Shown here piece by piece: positions 27,717-40,163 of a stretch of DNA of 53,139 bases (position 1 is the stretch's first letter; every line of letters begins with the position of its first letter). The notes under the pieces were generated by a model, which had not been told where the DNA came from, made no database searches, and was given only the letters and a program-made list of their open reading frames with translations. Source of the stretch: an uncultured Eubacteriales bacterium (GTDB lineage: Bacteria > Bacillota > Clostridia > Christensenellales > CAG-314); contig CASEME010000003.1 of the NCBI GenBank assembly GCA_949289125.1, forward strand, positions 1 to 53,139. The letters run 5' to 3'. A program made the position numbers and the translations under genes.

Positions 27717-29243
27717 TTATTCCCACTCGATAGTGGCAGGGGGTTTGGCGGTGATGTCGTAAACTACTCTGCCTACACCCTTTACATTGTTGCATATATG
27801 GTTGGATATTGTTTCCAAAACGTCAAAGGGTATTCGTGCCCAATCGGCAGTCATACCGTCCGTACTTGTCACGCCACGCAAAGCCAAAGTGTATCTGTAA
27901 GTACGGTGGTCGCCAATGACGCCTACCGTGCGGCTGTTGGTAAGTACGGCAAAGTACTGCCAAATCTCTTTGTCCAAACCTGCTTTGGCAATTTCGCTAC
28001 GGAAAATATAATCTGCGTCACGCAAAATGTCCAACTTTTCCTTAGTGATGTCGCCTATTACTCTTATTGCAAGTCCAGGTCCAGGGAAGGGTTGACGGTC
28101 AACTATATGGTCGGGCAAGCCCAAAGCTCTGCCAACTTCGCGCACTTCGTCCTTGAACAAATCACGCAAAGGCTCGATAATCTCGTCAAACTGCACTACG
28201 CTCGGAAGTCCGCCTACGTTGTGGTGCGACTTGATTGTGTCGCCTGTTGCACTGCCGCTTTCGATAACATCGGGATAGATTGTACCTTGTACCAAAAAGT
28301 CTACGGTGCCAATTTTCTTTGCCTGCTCCTCAAATACGCGTATAAACTCTTCACCAATTATTTTGCGCTTTGCCTCGGGTTCTTCCACGCCCTTTAGTCT
28401 GTTGAGAAAACGTTCTTCAGCATTGACGGCAACAAGGTTGAAACCTCTCTCCTCGCCAAATACGCGCACTACTTCCTTTGCCTCGTCCTTGCGCATAAGT
28501 CCGTGGTCTACAAATACGCAAATAAGCTGTTTGCCTACTGCCTTGTGAATAAGCGTTGCGGCAACAGCACTGTCCACACCGCCCGACAATGCACACAAAA
28601 CACGCTTGTTGCCTATCTTCTTGCGCAATGCCTCTACACTTTCGTTGACAAAGTTGCCTATATTCCAATCACCTTTCAATCCGCAGATATCAAACAAAAA
28701 TGTTTTGATAAGTTGTCTGCCTTCCACAGTGTGCTTTACTTCGGGGTGGAACTGCACACCATAAATATTTTTGTCCACGTTTTCCATAGCGGCAACGGGG
28801 CAACCCTCTGTTTTGCCTACTACGGTAAATCCGTTGGGCACTTGGGATATATAATCGGTGTGGCTCATCCAGCATACACTGCTTTTAGACAGTGCGTGGG
28901 TAAGTCTGCCTTTAGTAAACTTAACTGTCTGCTTGCCATATTCGGACACGGGGGCAGTATCCACTTTGCCGCCCAAAGTGTGAGCAAGGTACTGCATACC
29001 ATAGCAAATACCAAGTATAGGTACATTGAGCTCAAATACCTTGTCGGATATTTTTGGTGCGCCCTCTTCGTAGACGCTGTGCGGACCGCCACTGAAAATA
29101 ATTGCGTCGGCATTGAACGCCTTGATACGCTCAAAGTCTGCCGTCCATGGCAAAATTTCACAATATACATTGTGTTCTCTTACCACTCTTGCAATAAGCT
29201 GTATATACTGTCCGCCAAAATCGATAATCAATACTTTTTGCAT
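27717..29243 (-). CDS. guaA: GMP synthase (glutamine-hydrolysing)
   Basis: A 508-residue enzyme converting XMP to GMP. The class I glutaminase domain has [11 protein letters not shown] and the nucleophile C80 in [13 protein letters not shown] supplies the His-Glu pair. The ATP pyrophosphatase P-loop is [10 protein letters not shown]; the C-terminal dimerisation domain ends [11 protein letters not shown] as usual. It follows guaB by about 20 bp, giving the two last steps of GMP synthesis in one operon. Confidence 0.97.
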   Translation of the reverse strand: MQKVLIIDFGGQYIQLIARVVREHNVYCEILPWTADFERIKAFNADAIIFSGGPHSVYEEGAPKISDKVFELNVPILGICYGMQYLAHTLGGKVDTAPVSEYGKQTVKFTKGRLTHALSKSSVCWMSHTDYISQVPNGFTVVGKTEGCPVAAMENVDKNIYGVQFHPEVKHTVEGRQLIKTFLFDICGLKGDWNIGNFVNESVEALRKKIGNKRVLCALSGGVDSAVAATLIHKAVGKQLICVFVDHGLMRKDEAKEVVRVFGEERGFNLVAVNAEERFLNRLKGVEEPEAKRKIIGEEFIRVFEEQAKKIGTVDFLVQGTIYPDVIESGSATGDTIKSHHNVGGLPSVVQFDEIIEPLRDLFKDEVREVGRALGLPDHIVDRQPFPGPGLAIRVIGDITKEKLDILRDADYIFRSEIAKAGLDKEIWQYFAVLTNSRTVGVIGDHRTYRYTLALRGVTSTDGMTADWARIPFDVLETISNHICNNVKGVGRVVYDITAKPPATIEWE

Positions 29244-29263
29244 AATAATTGTTGTATCCTTTG

Positions 29264-30836
<1,573 letters not shown>

Positions 30837-30855
30837 CGAAAGGTGAATTTTTACT

Positions 30856-30884
30856 ATTTTAACAAACTTTCGCTTATTTGTAAA
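30856..30884 (-). promoter_or_regulatory. guaB promoter, overlapped by an inverted repeat
   Basis: Minus strand TTTACA (30884-30879), 17-bp spacer, TAAAAT (30861-30856). CGCTTATTT (30871-30879) and AAATAAGCG (30888-30896) form a 9-bp inverted repeat across the -35; this could be an operator or the terminator of the upstream flavin reductase gene. Confidence 0.7.
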
Positions 30885-30930
30885 CAAAAATAAGCGCAAC
30901 AATAATATAATTTGTTGTATATTGTGTCCA

Positions 30931-31527
30931 CTATTTTTTGTTAATGGGCACATCTACACCTGCTTTTTTGCCTGCGTCAATACACTTTATAAGCCAAGCC
31001 ATATTGATACCAAGATTGCGCATAGTGGCAAGTCCTTCTGTATCTTGCTTTACTTGTTCGGGCGTGTTGCCGTGCACCATTGTCCAATATGTAGAGGACA
31101 CTACAGGCATCTCCACAATGGTAAAGTACTTTGTAATGTCGTCCAAAGCTGTTGTTGTGCCTGCACGCCTTGCAGACACCACTGCCGCTGCAGGCTTGTG
31201 CGCAAACGCTCTGCCGCTACTATAAAAAATGCGGTCGAGTGCGGCAATTAGACTGCCGTTGGGTGAGGAATAATACACAGGCGAGCCTACCACAATGCCG
31301 TCTGCCTCTCTTATTTTTGCGGCAATGGTATTGACGTTGTCGTCGTCAAATACACAATGTCCCAACTCTTTGCATTTTCCGCACGCTATACAACCGTGTT
31401 TAACTGTGCCAATGGACATTATTTCCGTGTCGATATCGTTGCGGTTGAGCCAATCTGCAACTTCCTTAAGTGCAGTAAATGTGCAACCGTTGATATGCGG
31501 ACTACCATTGAGTAACAAAACTTTCAT
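30931..31527 (-). CDS. Flavodoxin-like NADPH-dependent FMN reductase / iron-sulfur flavoprotein
   Basis: A 198-residue flavodoxin-fold protein. The N-terminus MKVLLLNGSPH is the FMN phosphate loop. A compact cysteine set C46, C49, C52 and C58 (CIACGKCKELGHC) fits the 4Fe-4S site of iron-sulfur flavoproteins seen in anaerobes. VVGSPVYYSSPNG is the second FMN loop. It probably passes electrons in oxygen or oxidant defence, but the partner is unknown. It lies between guaB and the V-ATPase operon, transcribed in the same direction. Confidence 0.88.
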   Translation of the reverse strand: MKVLLLNGSPHINGCTFTALKEVADWLNRNDIDTEIMSIGTVKHGCIACGKCKELGHCVFDDDNVNTIAAKIREADGIVVGSPVYYSSPNGSLIAALDRIFYSSGRAFAHKPAAAVVSARRAGTTTALDDITKYFTIVEMPVVSSTYWTMVHGNTPEQVKQDTEGLATMRNLGINMAWLIKCIDAGKKAGVDVPINKK

Positions 31528-31542
31528 AATAGCACTACCCTA

Positions 31543-32184
31543 TCAATAACTTTGTTGTTGCTTAGCAATAATATCTTTTACCTTCATAAGGCGGACGGTA
31601 GACGCACGTTCGTTTTCGTCCAACTTCATTTCTATATATTTGATGGTTTCTTCCATCTGCGGTATCATGATGTTTTCCAATGCATTGACACGGCGTTTGT
31701 TTTTTTCTATTTCTTCTGCCAACATATTGCACGTCTTTTCCACTTCGGCAAGTTGGATAAGCGATACAATAAGTTTGTCCAAAGTTGCCACACTGTCGTC
31801 CAGACGTGAGGTGACGGACAAAAAGCTGTATGGGTACAGTTCGCCCGCAGTGTCCTGCTTTACCTCAATGTGCGGTACGCCTATATTCATAAGATTGCGC
31901 TTGGTACATTGAAGTTCCACTCTGCGAGAAGGCATCATTACCGCTTCTTCCACCACACGTGTGTCGGCAACAGTTTTTGCCAACATAAAGTTTTTCAAGG
32001 CGTCAGAAAGTTGGCTTTCTACCTCGCTGCGCAAACGCTTGTTTTCACGCGCAAGCAAGATAAATTGCCGTACCATTTCGTCCGTTTTGTCTTTTAACAA
32101 TTTGTGTCCACGCGTGGCAGTCTTCAAACGCTCTTTAAGACGTTTCATCTCCATACGTGTGGGGTTGACGTTTTGTATAGCCAT
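31543..32184 (-). CDS. ntpD: V-type ATPase subunit D
   Basis: A 213-residue central-stalk subunit that turns inside the A3B3 head. It is almost all alpha-helical: N-terminal helix (PTRMEMKRLKERLKTATRGHKLLKDKTDEM, a family hallmark) and a C-terminal helix that pair as a coiled coil. It is the last gene of the operon, preceded by ntpB with GGAGTGTTAAG as ribosome site. Confidence 0.94.
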   Translation of the reverse strand: MAIQNVNPTRMEMKRLKERLKTATRGHKLLKDKTDEMVRQFILLARENKRLRSEVESQLSDALKNFMLAKTVADTRVVEEAVMMPSRRVELQCTKRNLMNIGVPHIEVKQDTAGELYPYSFLSVTSRLDDSVATLDKLIVSLIQLAEVEKTCNMLAEEIEKNKRRVNALENIMIPQMEETIKYIEMKLDENERASTVRLMKVKDIIAKQQQSY

Positions 32185-32201
32185 CTTAACACTCCGCTCA
32201 A

Positions 32202-33581
32202 CTATTCAACGTAAGGTTGGTAGTACTTATCCAACATAGGATCGGGAATACGTTTCAACTCACTGCGAGGAAGTATGCCCAACAGTTTCCAACCCAAATC
32301 CAAAGTTTCTTCTATACTGCGGTTGGTTGTAAAACCTTGATTGATATACTGTTTTTCAAACTCTACAGCAAACTTTGCATACAACTTGTCCGTATCGGAC
32401 AATGCGCTTTCGCCAAGTATTGTTGCAAGTTCCTTAGCCTCTTTGCCCTGAGCATACGCACTGAACAGCTGGTTCATAGTACTTGCGTGATCCTCACGAG
32501 TCTTGCCCTTGCCTATACCCTTGTCCTTAAGACGAGAAAGACTGGGCAACACGTCTATAGGCGGATTGTAGCCACGCTTGTACAAATCACGCGACAATAT
32601 TATCTGTCCTTCAGTGATGTATCCCGTAAGGTCGGGTATTGGGTGAGTTTTGTCGTCTTCGGGCATGGACAGAATGGGTATTTGCGTTATACTGCCATTG
32701 CTACCGTGAATACGTCCTGCACGCTCGTACATGGACGCAAGGTCGGTGTACATATATCCGGGGTAACCACGTCTGCCTGGTACTTCTTTGCGCGCCGCGC
32801 TTGTTTCACGCAAGGCTTCTGCATAGTTGGTGATGTCCGTCATAATTACAAGCACCTGCATACCCTTGTCAAAAGCAAGGTATTCTGCCGCAGTCAATGC
32901 CATACGGGGAGTACTGATACGCTCGATTGCAGGATCGTTGGCAAGGTTGACAAACAACACTGCACGTTCGATAGCGCCCGTTTTGGTAAAGTCGCTGATA
33001 AAAAACTCTGCTTCTTCGTAGGTAATACCTATTGCCGCAAACACTACGGCAAACTTTTCGTCATCTTTCAATACGCGCGCTTGTCTTGCTATCTGCGCTG
33101 CCAACTGTGCGTGAGGCAAACCGCTTGCCGAAAACACAGGCAACTTTTGTCCTCTGACTAGTGTGTTGAGCCCGTCAATAGCCGATACGCCCGTCTGTAT
33201 AAACTCGTTGGGGTAATCTCTTGCATAAGGATTGATAGGGCTACCGTTGATATCCATACGTTTGTCGGGTATTATGGGTGCGCCACCGTCTATAGGCTGT
33301 CCCATACCGTTGAATACTCTGCCAAGCATGTCTTCGGACACGCCAAGTTCCAGACTTCTGCCCAAAAAGCGTGCTTTGGAAGTACTTACCTGCAAACCTT
33401 GCGTACTTTCAAACAACTGCACAAGCGCACGGTCGCCGTTGACTTCCAACACTTTACCTTTGCGCACACCACCGTCACGCTCCTCAATCTCCACAAGCTC
33501 GTTGTAGGCAACACCGCTGACGTGATCGACAAGCATCAACGGTCCTACCACTTCTTTGATTGTCTTATACTCTTTTAACAT
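32202..33581 (-). CDS. ntpB: V-type ATPase subunit B (regulatory)
   Basis: A 459-residue non-catalytic head subunit. It has the RecA-like fold with [21 protein letters not shown] but no Walker A lysine loop, which marks B rather than [18 protein letters not shown] is the conserved segment. The end [11 protein letters not shown]... is typical for bacterial B subunits. It lies 8 bp after ntpA. Confidence 0.96.
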   Translation of the reverse strand: MLKEYKTIKEVVGPLMLVDHVSGVAYNELVEIEERDGGVRKGKVLEVNGDRALVQLFESTQGLQVSTSKARFLGRSLELGVSEDMLGRVFNGMGQPIDGGAPIIPDKRMDINGSPINPYARDYPNEFIQTGVSAIDGLNTLVRGQKLPVFSASGLPHAQLAAQIARQARVLKDDEKFAVVFAAIGITYEEAEFFISDFTKTGAIERAVLFVNLANDPAIERISTPRMALTAAEYLAFDKGMQVLVIMTDITNYAEALRETSAARKEVPGRRGYPGYMYTDLASMYERAGRIHGSNGSITQIPILSMPEDDKTHPIPDLTGYITEGQIILSRDLYKRGYNPPIDVLPSLSRLKDKGIGKGKTREDHASTMNQLFSAYAQGKEAKELATILGESALSDTDKLYAKFAVEFEKQYINQGFTTNRSIEETLDLGWKLLGILPRSELKRIPDPMLDKYYQPYVE

Positions 33582-33589
33582 TTGCCCTA

Positions 33590-35350
33590 TTACTCTCCTT
33601 TATTGACCAACGCACCTATATCTGTACGCATCTTGCGCAAGATATCGTCCAATCTGTCAAGATGTTTTTCTTCCACGTATTTTGCACGGCCAATCTGCTC
33701 TCTTACGGGCAACTTCAACAAGTCGTCCAACTCTACCCCCTGCTTCATAGCGTCCACAGACAAGTGATAGAAGTCAAGTATCAAGCGCATCATCTTGTAC
33801 TGCTTATGAAGCGACGTATATGTGTCTACTTCGTGGAAAGCGTTTTGATGCAGATAATCTTCGCGTATGGACCTTGCTGTTTCCAACGTCAATCTGTCCA
33901 TACCGCCCAAAGCGTCCACACCAACCAAACGCACAATTTCTTGCAAACGGCTCTCTTCCTGCAAAATGAAGGTCAACTCACCTTTCAGTTTGACAAAGTC
34001 TTCGGCAACATTTTCGTTGTACCAATTTTCCAATTTGTCATCGTACAGCGAATAGCTTTGTAGCCAATCGATAGCAGGGAAGTGACGTTTGTATGCCAAA
34101 GCGGAGGACAATCCCCAAAATACTTTGACAATACGTAGAGTACTTTGCGTTACCGGTTCACTAAGGTCGCCACCCGGAGGAGATACTGCACCTATTGCCG
34201 ATATTGCGCCCACTGTATCGCTGCTGCCAAGCACTTTGACTATACCTGCACGTTCGTAAAACTCTGCAATACGACTTGCAAGATAAGCAGGATAGCCTTC
34301 TTCACCGGGCATTTCTTCCAAACGTCCGCTCATCTCACGCAACGCCTCTGCCCAACGAGAAGTACTGTCCGCCATAATTGCTACCGAATAGCCCATATCA
34401 CGGAAGTACTCTGCAATGGTAATACCTGTATATATGGACGCTTCACGTGCGGCAACGGGCATATCGCTTGTGTTGGCAATAAGTACAGTACGTTTCATCA
34501 GCGGTTCGCCCGTCTGAGGATCTTTCAGCTCGGGGAACTCGTTGAGTACGTCCGTCATCTCGTTGCCACGTTCGCCACAACCTACATAAACTATTATCTG
34601 TGCGTCAGCCCACTTTGCAAGCTGATGCTGAACAACTGTTTTGCCACTGCCAAACGGTCCGGGCACTGCCGCCACACCTCCTTTTGCCAAAGGGAAAAGG
34701 GTATCTATTACTCTTTGTCCTGTTACCAATGGCAACTGCGGAGGCATCTTTTGTTTGTACGGACGTCCGCGACGAACAGGCCACTTTTGCATCATAGTGA
34801 GCTTTTGCTCGCCCTTATCGGTTGTTACTACGGCAATAGTTTGTTCTACTGTATATTCGCCCTCTTTGACCACACTTTTGACAACGCCCTCAACACCGTA
34901 CGGCACAAGGATTTTGTGCAATACTACTGTTGTTTCCTTAACTGTACCAAGTACGTCGCCTGCCATTACTTTGTCGCCCGCTTTGACTGTGGGCACAAAC
35001 TTCCACAATGCTGTCCTCGACAATGCGTTGGCTTCCACACCTCTGCCTATTCTGTCGCCCGACAACTCTTGCAAAGTTTTGAGCGGACGCTGTATGCCGT
35101 CAAATATTCCTTCCACAAGTCCCGGTCCCAATTCTACAGACAAAGGTGCGTCTGTAGAATATACTTCGTCACCCACTTTCAGACCTGCCGTTTCTTCATA
35201 TACCTGTATGGAGGCTTTGTCGCCACGCAACTCTATTATTTCGCCGATAAGTTTTTTGTCGCCTACTTTTACCACGTCATAAATATGCACGTCAGACATA
35301 TTTTCGGCTACAATCAACGGTCCGCTGACCTTAATAACTCGTCCTGTCAT
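33590..35350 (-). CDS. ntpA: V-type ATPase subunit A (catalytic)
   Basis: A 586-residue catalytic subunit. Walker A GPFGSGKT is at 231-238; the non-homologous region typical of V/A-type A subunits lies around residues 115-190; [16 protein letters not shown] follows; [12 protein letters not shown] is the arginine-containing segment. Length is standard. ATG 35350 follows GAGGATTAGACAGTAT. Confidence 0.97.
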   Translation of the reverse strand: MTGRVIKVSGPLIVAENMSDVHIYDVVKVGDKKLIGEIIELRGDKASIQVYEETAGLKVGDEVYSTDAPLSVELGPGLVEGIFDGIQRPLKTLQELSGDRIGRGVEANALSRTALWKFVPTVKAGDKVMAGDVLGTVKETTVVLHKILVPYGVEGVVKSVVKEGEYTVEQTIAVVTTDKGEQKLTMMQKWPVRRGRPYKQKMPPQLPLVTGQRVIDTLFPLAKGGVAAVPGPFGSGKTVVQHQLAKWADAQIIVYVGCGERGNEMTDVLNEFPELKDPQTGEPLMKRTVLIANTSDMPVAAREASIYTGITIAEYFRDMGYSVAIMADSTSRWAEALREMSGRLEEMPGEEGYPAYLASRIAEFYERAGIVKVLGSSDTVGAISAIGAVSPPGGDLSEPVTQSTLRIVKVFWGLSSALAYKRHFPAIDWLQSYSLYDDKLENWYNENVAEDFVKLKGELTFILQEESRLQEIVRLVGVDALGGMDRLTLETARSIREDYLHQNAFHEVDTYTSLHKQYKMMRLILDFYHLSVDAMKQGVELDDLLKLPVREQIGRAKYVEEKHLDRLDDILRKMRTDIGALVNKGE

Positions 35351-35357
35351 ATACTGT

Positions 35358-35681
35358 CTAATCCTCTTTGAATAAAATATCTGTACCGATAGCTTTTTCT
35401 ACGTCCTTTTTGATACCCGACATACCGTAACCGTTGCTACCGTCTGCATTGGGTATAGGTATTATTGCAGGGTATGCTTTTACCTTGGCTTTGGCTAAGG
35501 TATCAGATATGCCCACTGCCAACTGCTCGGTAATAAATATAACGGCAAAATGCTCGTCAGTAAGTTGCTTTATCAACTTTTCTGCCTCTTGTGCTGTAGT
35601 GGCGTCAAATACTTCCAATCCTGCCGCACGAAACGCCGTTATGCTATCTTTGTCTCCAATAACTGCTACTCTGTTATTCAT
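35358..35681 (-). CDS. ntpG: V-type ATPase subunit F/NtpG
   Basis: A 107-residue Rossmann-like subunit that binds the lower part of subunit D. It starts [22 protein letters not shown] and contains [10 protein letters not shown], both typical. The C-terminal helix is short. It overlaps ntpC by 8 bases. Called F in the A-type scheme and G in Enterococcus. Confidence 0.92.
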   Translation of the reverse strand: MNNRVAVIGDKDSITAFRAAGLEVFDATTAQEAEKLIKQLTDEHFAVIFITEQLAVGISDTLAKAKVKAYPAIIPIPNADGSNGYGMSGIKKDVEKAIGTDILFKED

Positions 35682-36666
35682 ACAACTCCTTCAACCGCTC
35701 TTTGACAATGCTTTTGTCCAATTTGCTTTTGACTGCAATAAGCACATGGCGCAAAGCGTCGGCTTCTCTCACCTTGTCAAGATAGTATTTGACAAGGGGC
35801 TGAACAGTGAGACTGTCTGCATGCTCGTCAATTATTTTGCGTTTTGACGAATAAATTGCACTTTCGGCAGGGGCAAAATAGCCCTGCTCCCAACATTGTA
35901 TAAGCGTATCTACAAGTGGTCTGAAATTACTGTAATACAAAATGTCACGCAATTTGTCATAGCCTGTATTGTACGCCTCAACAAGACTTTGTTTGGATAT
36001 ATCTCCACCATCAACTATCAGTTGCTCGTACCTATTGACGTCATAGCCTGCTCGCTTTGCTCTAAAAAAGGTAAGCAGGTTGAGGCAGTCCACCTCTGTC
36101 TTAAAATACTCTTTCAAAGCCTTCCAACTGCTTTTGTTGGCTCGTATGCACATATCTGCATACATTGCCTTGTCCAAAGCCATGTCCACCACAACGGGCG
36201 AACGATTGCCGTTGGCATACTGCTGGTCTATATACATCAACGCATCAGCCATAGGCTTGGGCAAGCTGTCGTAGTCGTCGTTGTTGATAAGCTGTTGCAA
36301 AGTTTGCGGGGCTATCTTACCGCAGGCAAAGCACTGTTCGACACCGTCTGTACGCGCGTACTTGCTTTTCATCAGTATTTTGGCATTGGTGTAATCATAG
36401 CTGACAAGAAAGTATTCTGTTGTGCGTTGGTCGGACGAAAGCGTGCGCACTTCGCCACACACTTTGTTGAGCTCGATGTCCAACAACTTCTGATACTCGC
36501 TTGCATTGTCCAACGTAGTACCGTCGGCATATCCTGTCTCATACAATGCCTTAAGTGCCTCGGACAGCTCGTTGCATTCGGCTATGTGCAACAGCTTGTC
36601 CTCAGTCAACAGTCGGGTGGATAATACCGCTACTCTGCCATTGGCAAAGTAATTGTCTGTCTTCAT
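35674..36666 (-). CDS. ntpC: V-type ATPase subunit C
   Basis: A 330-residue, helical subunit linking the central stalk to the c-ring (d subunit of eukaryotic V-ATPases). Features are the N-terminal NGRVAVLSTRLLTEDKLLHI and three homologous helical repeats. GGAGAATAAACA precedes the ATG at 36666. Ends 8 bases inside ntpG. Confidence 0.92.
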   Translation of the reverse strand: MKTDNYFANGRVAVLSTRLLTEDKLLHIAECNELSEALKALYETGYADGTTLDNASEYQKLLDIELNKVCGEVRTLSSDQRTTEYFLVSYDYTNAKILMKSKYARTDGVEQCFACGKIAPQTLQQLINNDDYDSLPKPMADALMYIDQQYANGNRSPVVVDMALDKAMYADMCIRANKSSWKALKEYFKTEVDCLNLLTFFRAKRAGYDVNRYEQLIVDGGDISKQSLVEAYNTGYDKLRDILYYSNFRPLVDTLIQCWEQGYFAPAESAIYSSKRKIIDEHADSLTVQPLVKYYLDKVREADALRHVLIAVKSKLDKSIVKERLKELYE

Positions 36667-36669
36667 TGT

Positions 36670-37242
36670 TTATTCTCCAAACAATATCTTTGCTACGCTC
36701 ATATCTGTGTTTTGGCGTGCATAGCGCACAAGCGCAGTCAAAGATAAATTTTTGTCATAACCGTCGCCTTCGAGCAACACGCCACCGTCTATGTCGGCAT
36801 ATTGCTTGGACAAAGTAAGGCGTTTGCCACTCTGCTCAATTACAGTCTGAGTGATAACATTGGCGTCACGCTTGCTTATACGCACTACTTCGCCGTCCTC
36901 AGCGTATTTGCTGAGCAATTTGACTACAAAGGCCGTGTACTGCTTGCCACTCATCTGTCTGAGATTGTCGAGTGCACCGTCATACGCCTTGTCTATCAAT
37001 GCCTGCTTTTGTTGGAGCAGATATTTTCTGCCCTCCAACTTTGCGTTGGATAATGCGTTGCGCAATGTTGTCTCTGCAGAGGCTTTGAGCTTTTGGTCGA
37101 GCAAAACTCGCTCTGCGGCTACAGTCTGCTGACTTTGCGCAGATATAGCGTCGGCTTTTTTGTTAGCCTCGTCTAAGATGGACTGACACTTTGCGTCTGC
37201 GTCCTCCAAGATACGGGCAATTATTTTTTCTTTTCCGTCCAT
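36670..37242 (-). CDS. ntpE: V-type ATPase subunit E
   Basis: A 190-residue peripheral-stalk subunit. A long N-terminal coiled coil (ADAKCQSILDEANKKADAIS, 20 residues shown) and a C-terminal globular domain (KNLSLTALVRYARQ) fit the E subunit. The start is ATG 37242 with AAGGTGA; an earlier in-frame TTG is less likely. It precedes ntpC by 3 bp. Confidence 0.93.
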   Translation of the reverse strand: MDGKEKIIARILEDADAKCQSILDEANKKADAISAQSQQTVAAERVLLDQKLKASAETTLRNALSNAKLEGRKYLLQQKQALIDKAYDGALDNLRQMSGKQYTAFVVKLLSKYAEDGEVVRISKRDANVITQTVIEQSGKRLTLSKQYADIDGGVLLEGDGYDKNLSLTALVRYARQNTDMSVAKILFGE

Positions 37243-37297
37243 GAACAATCACCTTGTCCTATTTTTCAATATCAATGTTGTGACTAATTTGTCAATC

Positions 37298-37759
37298 TTA
37301 CAGTGCGCCCAACAACATGATGGACACAACCAATCCAAGCAGAGCGTAAAACTCTATCATTGCAGGGAACAAAATAGATTTGCCGGCAATCTCGGGTTTT
37401 TTGCCTACTGCCATAATTGTGCTTGCACTTGTCTTGCCTTGAAGTATTGCTGACAAGCAACCTACTATTGCCATAGGCATAACTGCGCCAAACACGCCCC
37501 AACCTTGTGCAAGAGCAGCTTCTGCTGTCATTTGTGCGGTGGGAAGATAAGACATACCCATAATTGCAATAACAAAGCCGTACAAACCTTGCGTTGCGGG
37601 CAACAGTGACAACACTATTACTTTGCTGAATTTTTTGGGATCTTCGCTCAATACGCCTGCGGACGCTGCGCCTGTAAATTTGAGACCAAAGCCCGAACCT
37701 ATACCGCACAAAATAGCGGTCAATGCCAAACCGATAATACCTATCGTCATACCGTTCAT
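37298..37759 (-). CDS. ntpK: V-type ATPase membrane rotor subunit K
   Basis: A 153-residue double-length proteolipid with four membrane helices, forming the rotor ring. The ion carboxylate is E135 in FPAMIEFYALLG. Residues corresponding to the Na+ ligands of Enterococcus hirae NtpK are present: L53, T56, Q57 and Y60 in LLPATQGLYGF, and Q107 in ILQGK. This predicts Na+ rather than H+ as the coupling ion. ATG 37759 has CGGAGGAAAAATTAGT upstream. Confidence 0.94.
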   Translation of the reverse strand: MNGMTIGIIGLALTAILCGIGSGFGLKFTGAASAGVLSEDPKKFSKVIVLSLLPATQGLYGFVIAIMGMSYLPTAQMTAEAALAQGWGVFGAVMPMAIVGCLSAILQGKTSASTIMAVGKKPEIAGKSILFPAMIEFYALLGLVVSIMLLGAL

Positions 37760-37804
37760 ACTAATTTTTCCTCCGAAAATTGTTGTTTAATATATCTACG
37801 CCAA

Positions 37805-39808
37805 TTACTTGTCGGTAATCAACGTGTGTTTCATATCACTGCCAAAGGGTACAAACAACTGTCCGTCACCTTCGTAGAACTTGCCAAAAAACTCTACGTA
37901 CTGCAATCTGCCGTCGTGGATATACACACCAAGTACGCCTATAACAAGGTTGAACAAGTGTGCAAACGCCAACAGTACAAAGGACAGCATCATACCTACT
38001 ACGCCGTTGCCTGCAACCATATTTGCCATATCGTTGATGACAACGCCCATCATTGCTGACGACAACATAAGACCGAATATACGAATATAGCTCATAACGT
38101 CGCCAAAATAATTGAGTATGCCATATATACTGCCAAAGCCGGCAATCAATTTGTTGCCAAAGCCTTTGCGGTTGTAGCCTGCGCACAAAACGATAATTAC
38201 AAGGCTACCAATCATGGTGTACATACCTATTGTGCCAACAAGCGAGGGCAATACTATGCTATTGAACTGCGGATAGTCCATAAATTGCAATGCCGCTTGC
38301 AACACAAAGGCAAACAACCCGCCAAAAAACAACAGCCACATACCCGACACGCAGATAGCACCTACATATTCTTTGTTGCGCCACTGTTTGACAGCACTTA
38401 GCAGTATACCTGCCATAAGGTGCACTATGCCAAACAACAGACATATCACCATTGTTGTAGTAGGGTACTTGGAAGGATCGGGAAGTACGCCTGTATACAG
38501 CGGATAGCTGAGCGCACTGCCATACAATGCTCCCACACCTATTGCCGCAACACCGCACACGCCAAACAACGACAGCAGTCGTCTTGTGCCTGTGTCCTGC
38601 TTAATTGCCAATCTGCCTATAACGCCTGCCAAAAGCAATATAAGTCCGTACCCCATATCGGCAACCATAAGACCAAATATGATAAAGTAGAAGAAACTCA
38701 TCATAGGGTTGGGATCTACTTCGTGATACTTAGGTGGCGTGTACATATTGGTAACTTGCTCGAAGTTGGACACCAATTTGTTGTTTTTGACAAGCGTGGG
38801 TGCTTCTTCGTCCTTTGCCACTTCATCGGTGTACACTACCACATCATCGCTGACATCTGCAATCAAGGACATTATTTTTTGTTCGTCTGTCACAGGATAG
38901 TACCCCTGCAACACGAAGGTCGTCTCCGTCCTTTGCATACCGTCGTAAGCAACACGCTTTTTTATCTGCAATTCCAAGTAGTCGGTAAGTATTTCCCACT
39001 GGCGCACATACGGTGCACAATCAACAATCTTTTGTACGCACTCAGCAATCTGCTTGTTGGTGTATTCTATCTGCTTGTTGACAAGTGATATCTCAACAGA
39101 CGGCAATACGTCCGACTTGATGGTGCTTGTTGCAAAGCCCGTAGAACTGAGTTGTTCGATAAACTGCTGTTGACTGCGATGCGCCACTACCACCACCAAC
39201 GCAAAGTCGCTGTCACGGTCGAGCTCGGTTATGCTTGACAACTCATATTGGGCAGATAATTGTTTCAACATACTTAGCGAGCTAAGCGGCACTGTGCCCA
39301 ATCGCACAAAGCTGCTTGCCGTGTCGCAGTAGTAACCCGTAGGGTGACGCAAATTGCGATATAGTTGCAACTTAGACAACTGTTGATTGAGCTTATTGAG
39401 CTCAACAGTCAGCTCTATGCGCTTATCTCGCATTTGCTTGACTGTTTGTGCATGCTGTAGCAAAGGTTGATAGTCCGAATACATATCCACAAACTGCTGA
39501 TAGCTCATCTCTACAAAGGGACGGCTGACCGTAGGACGCTCCAACTCTACTTTGTGAAAGTTTTTTGTAGATTTGTTGTCGGCATTGTACGCTTTGACCT
39601 CGGTACACACATACTCTACAACACTCTGTATGTCTGTAAGTTGCTCCAACAACTTTTCTCTGTCGCTCGATACCTTTTTGCTGTCCTCTTGTATGTCGTC
39701 AACGTCGTACAGCTGTACAGCTTTGCTTTTGATAATGGCGTCAAACAGCTTGTCCTTATCTTTGACCAAACCCACAAGCGTGAGTTTTTTCATTTTGACT
39801 ATTGACAT
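37805..39808 (-). CDS. ntpI: V-type ATPase subunit I (stator a-subunit)
   Basis: A 667-residue stator subunit forming the ion half-channels with the rotor ring. The N-terminal half is cytoplasmic with coiled coils; the C-terminal half has about eight membrane helices starting at MSFFYFIIFGLMVADMGYG. The segment with the essential arginine is FGDVMSYIRIFGLMLS. It overlaps the end of ntpF (TAATG). Confidence 0.95.
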   Translation of the reverse strand: MSIVKMKKLTLVGLVKDKDKLFDAIIKSKAVQLYDVDDIQEDSKKVSSDREKLLEQLTDIQSVVEYVCTEVKAYNADNKSTKNFHKVELERPTVSRPFVEMSYQQFVDMYSDYQPLLQHAQTVKQMRDKRIELTVELNKLNQQLSKLQLYRNLRHPTGYYCDTASSFVRLGTVPLSSLSMLKQLSAQYELSSITELDRDSDFALVVVVAHRSQQQFIEQLSSTGFATSTIKSDVLPSVEISLVNKQIEYTNKQIAECVQKIVDCAPYVRQWEILTDYLELQIKKRVAYDGMQRTETTFVLQGYYPVTDEQKIMSLIADVSDDVVVYTDEVAKDEEAPTLVKNNKLVSNFEQVTNMYTPPKYHEVDPNPMMSFFYFIIFGLMVADMGYGLILLLAGVIGRLAIKQDTGTRRLLSLFGVCGVAAIGVGALYGSALSYPLYTGVLPDPSKYPTTTMVICLLFGIVHLMAGILLSAVKQWRNKEYVGAICVSGMWLLFFGGLFAFVLQAALQFMDYPQFNSIVLPSLVGTIGMYTMIGSLVIIVLCAGYNRKGFGNKLIAGFGSIYGILNYFGDVMSYIRIFGLMLSSAMMGVVINDMANMVAGNGVVGMMLSFVLLAFAHLFNLVIGVLGVYIHDGRLQYVEFFGKFYEGDGQLFVPFGSDMKHTLITDK

Positions 39809-40116
39809 TACACTATATTCTCCAATATCAGTTTGACAGCTTGCGGCAGACGCTTAACATTGTCTTTGAGGCTTTCGTCCACCTCAGCACGTAGCTTTTG
39901 CAACTGTTCTTCTGCTTTTTTGTTGGCAGTTTCTATTGCTTTTGCATTGTTGGTCTGCACTTTCTGTCTGTTGGTTGCTATGTTGCGGTGTTGATATGTT
40001 TCGGCAAGTTTTTCTGCCTCTTCTACTATCTTAGCCGCCTGTTCTTCTGCCAAAGCAATTTTTTGCTTGGCTTTGTCCTCTGCTTCTATGATGGAATTGA
40101 CTACGTCTTCTACCAT
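39808..40116 (-). CDS. ntpF: V-type ATPase peripheral-stalk subunit (NtpF/H-like)
   Basis: A 102-residue coiled-coil protein beginning VEDVVNSIIEAEDKAKQ; the whole length is charged helix rich in A, E and K. It fits the small G/H stalk subunit that pairs with E, and is first in the operon as in Enterococcus. ATG 40116 was chosen because AAGGAG is 6 bases upstream. The palindrome ATCAGCAAATTGCTGAT lies before it, between rpiB and this operon. Confidence 0.85.
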   Translation of the reverse strand: MVEDVVNSIIEAEDKAKQKIALAEEQAAKIVEEAEKLAETYQHRNIATNRQKVQTNNAKAIETANKKAEEQLQKLRAEVDESLKDNVKRLPQAVKLILENIV

Positions 40117-40163
40117 AATGCTCTCCTTCAATCAGCAATTTGCTGATACATACATTGTTATGC

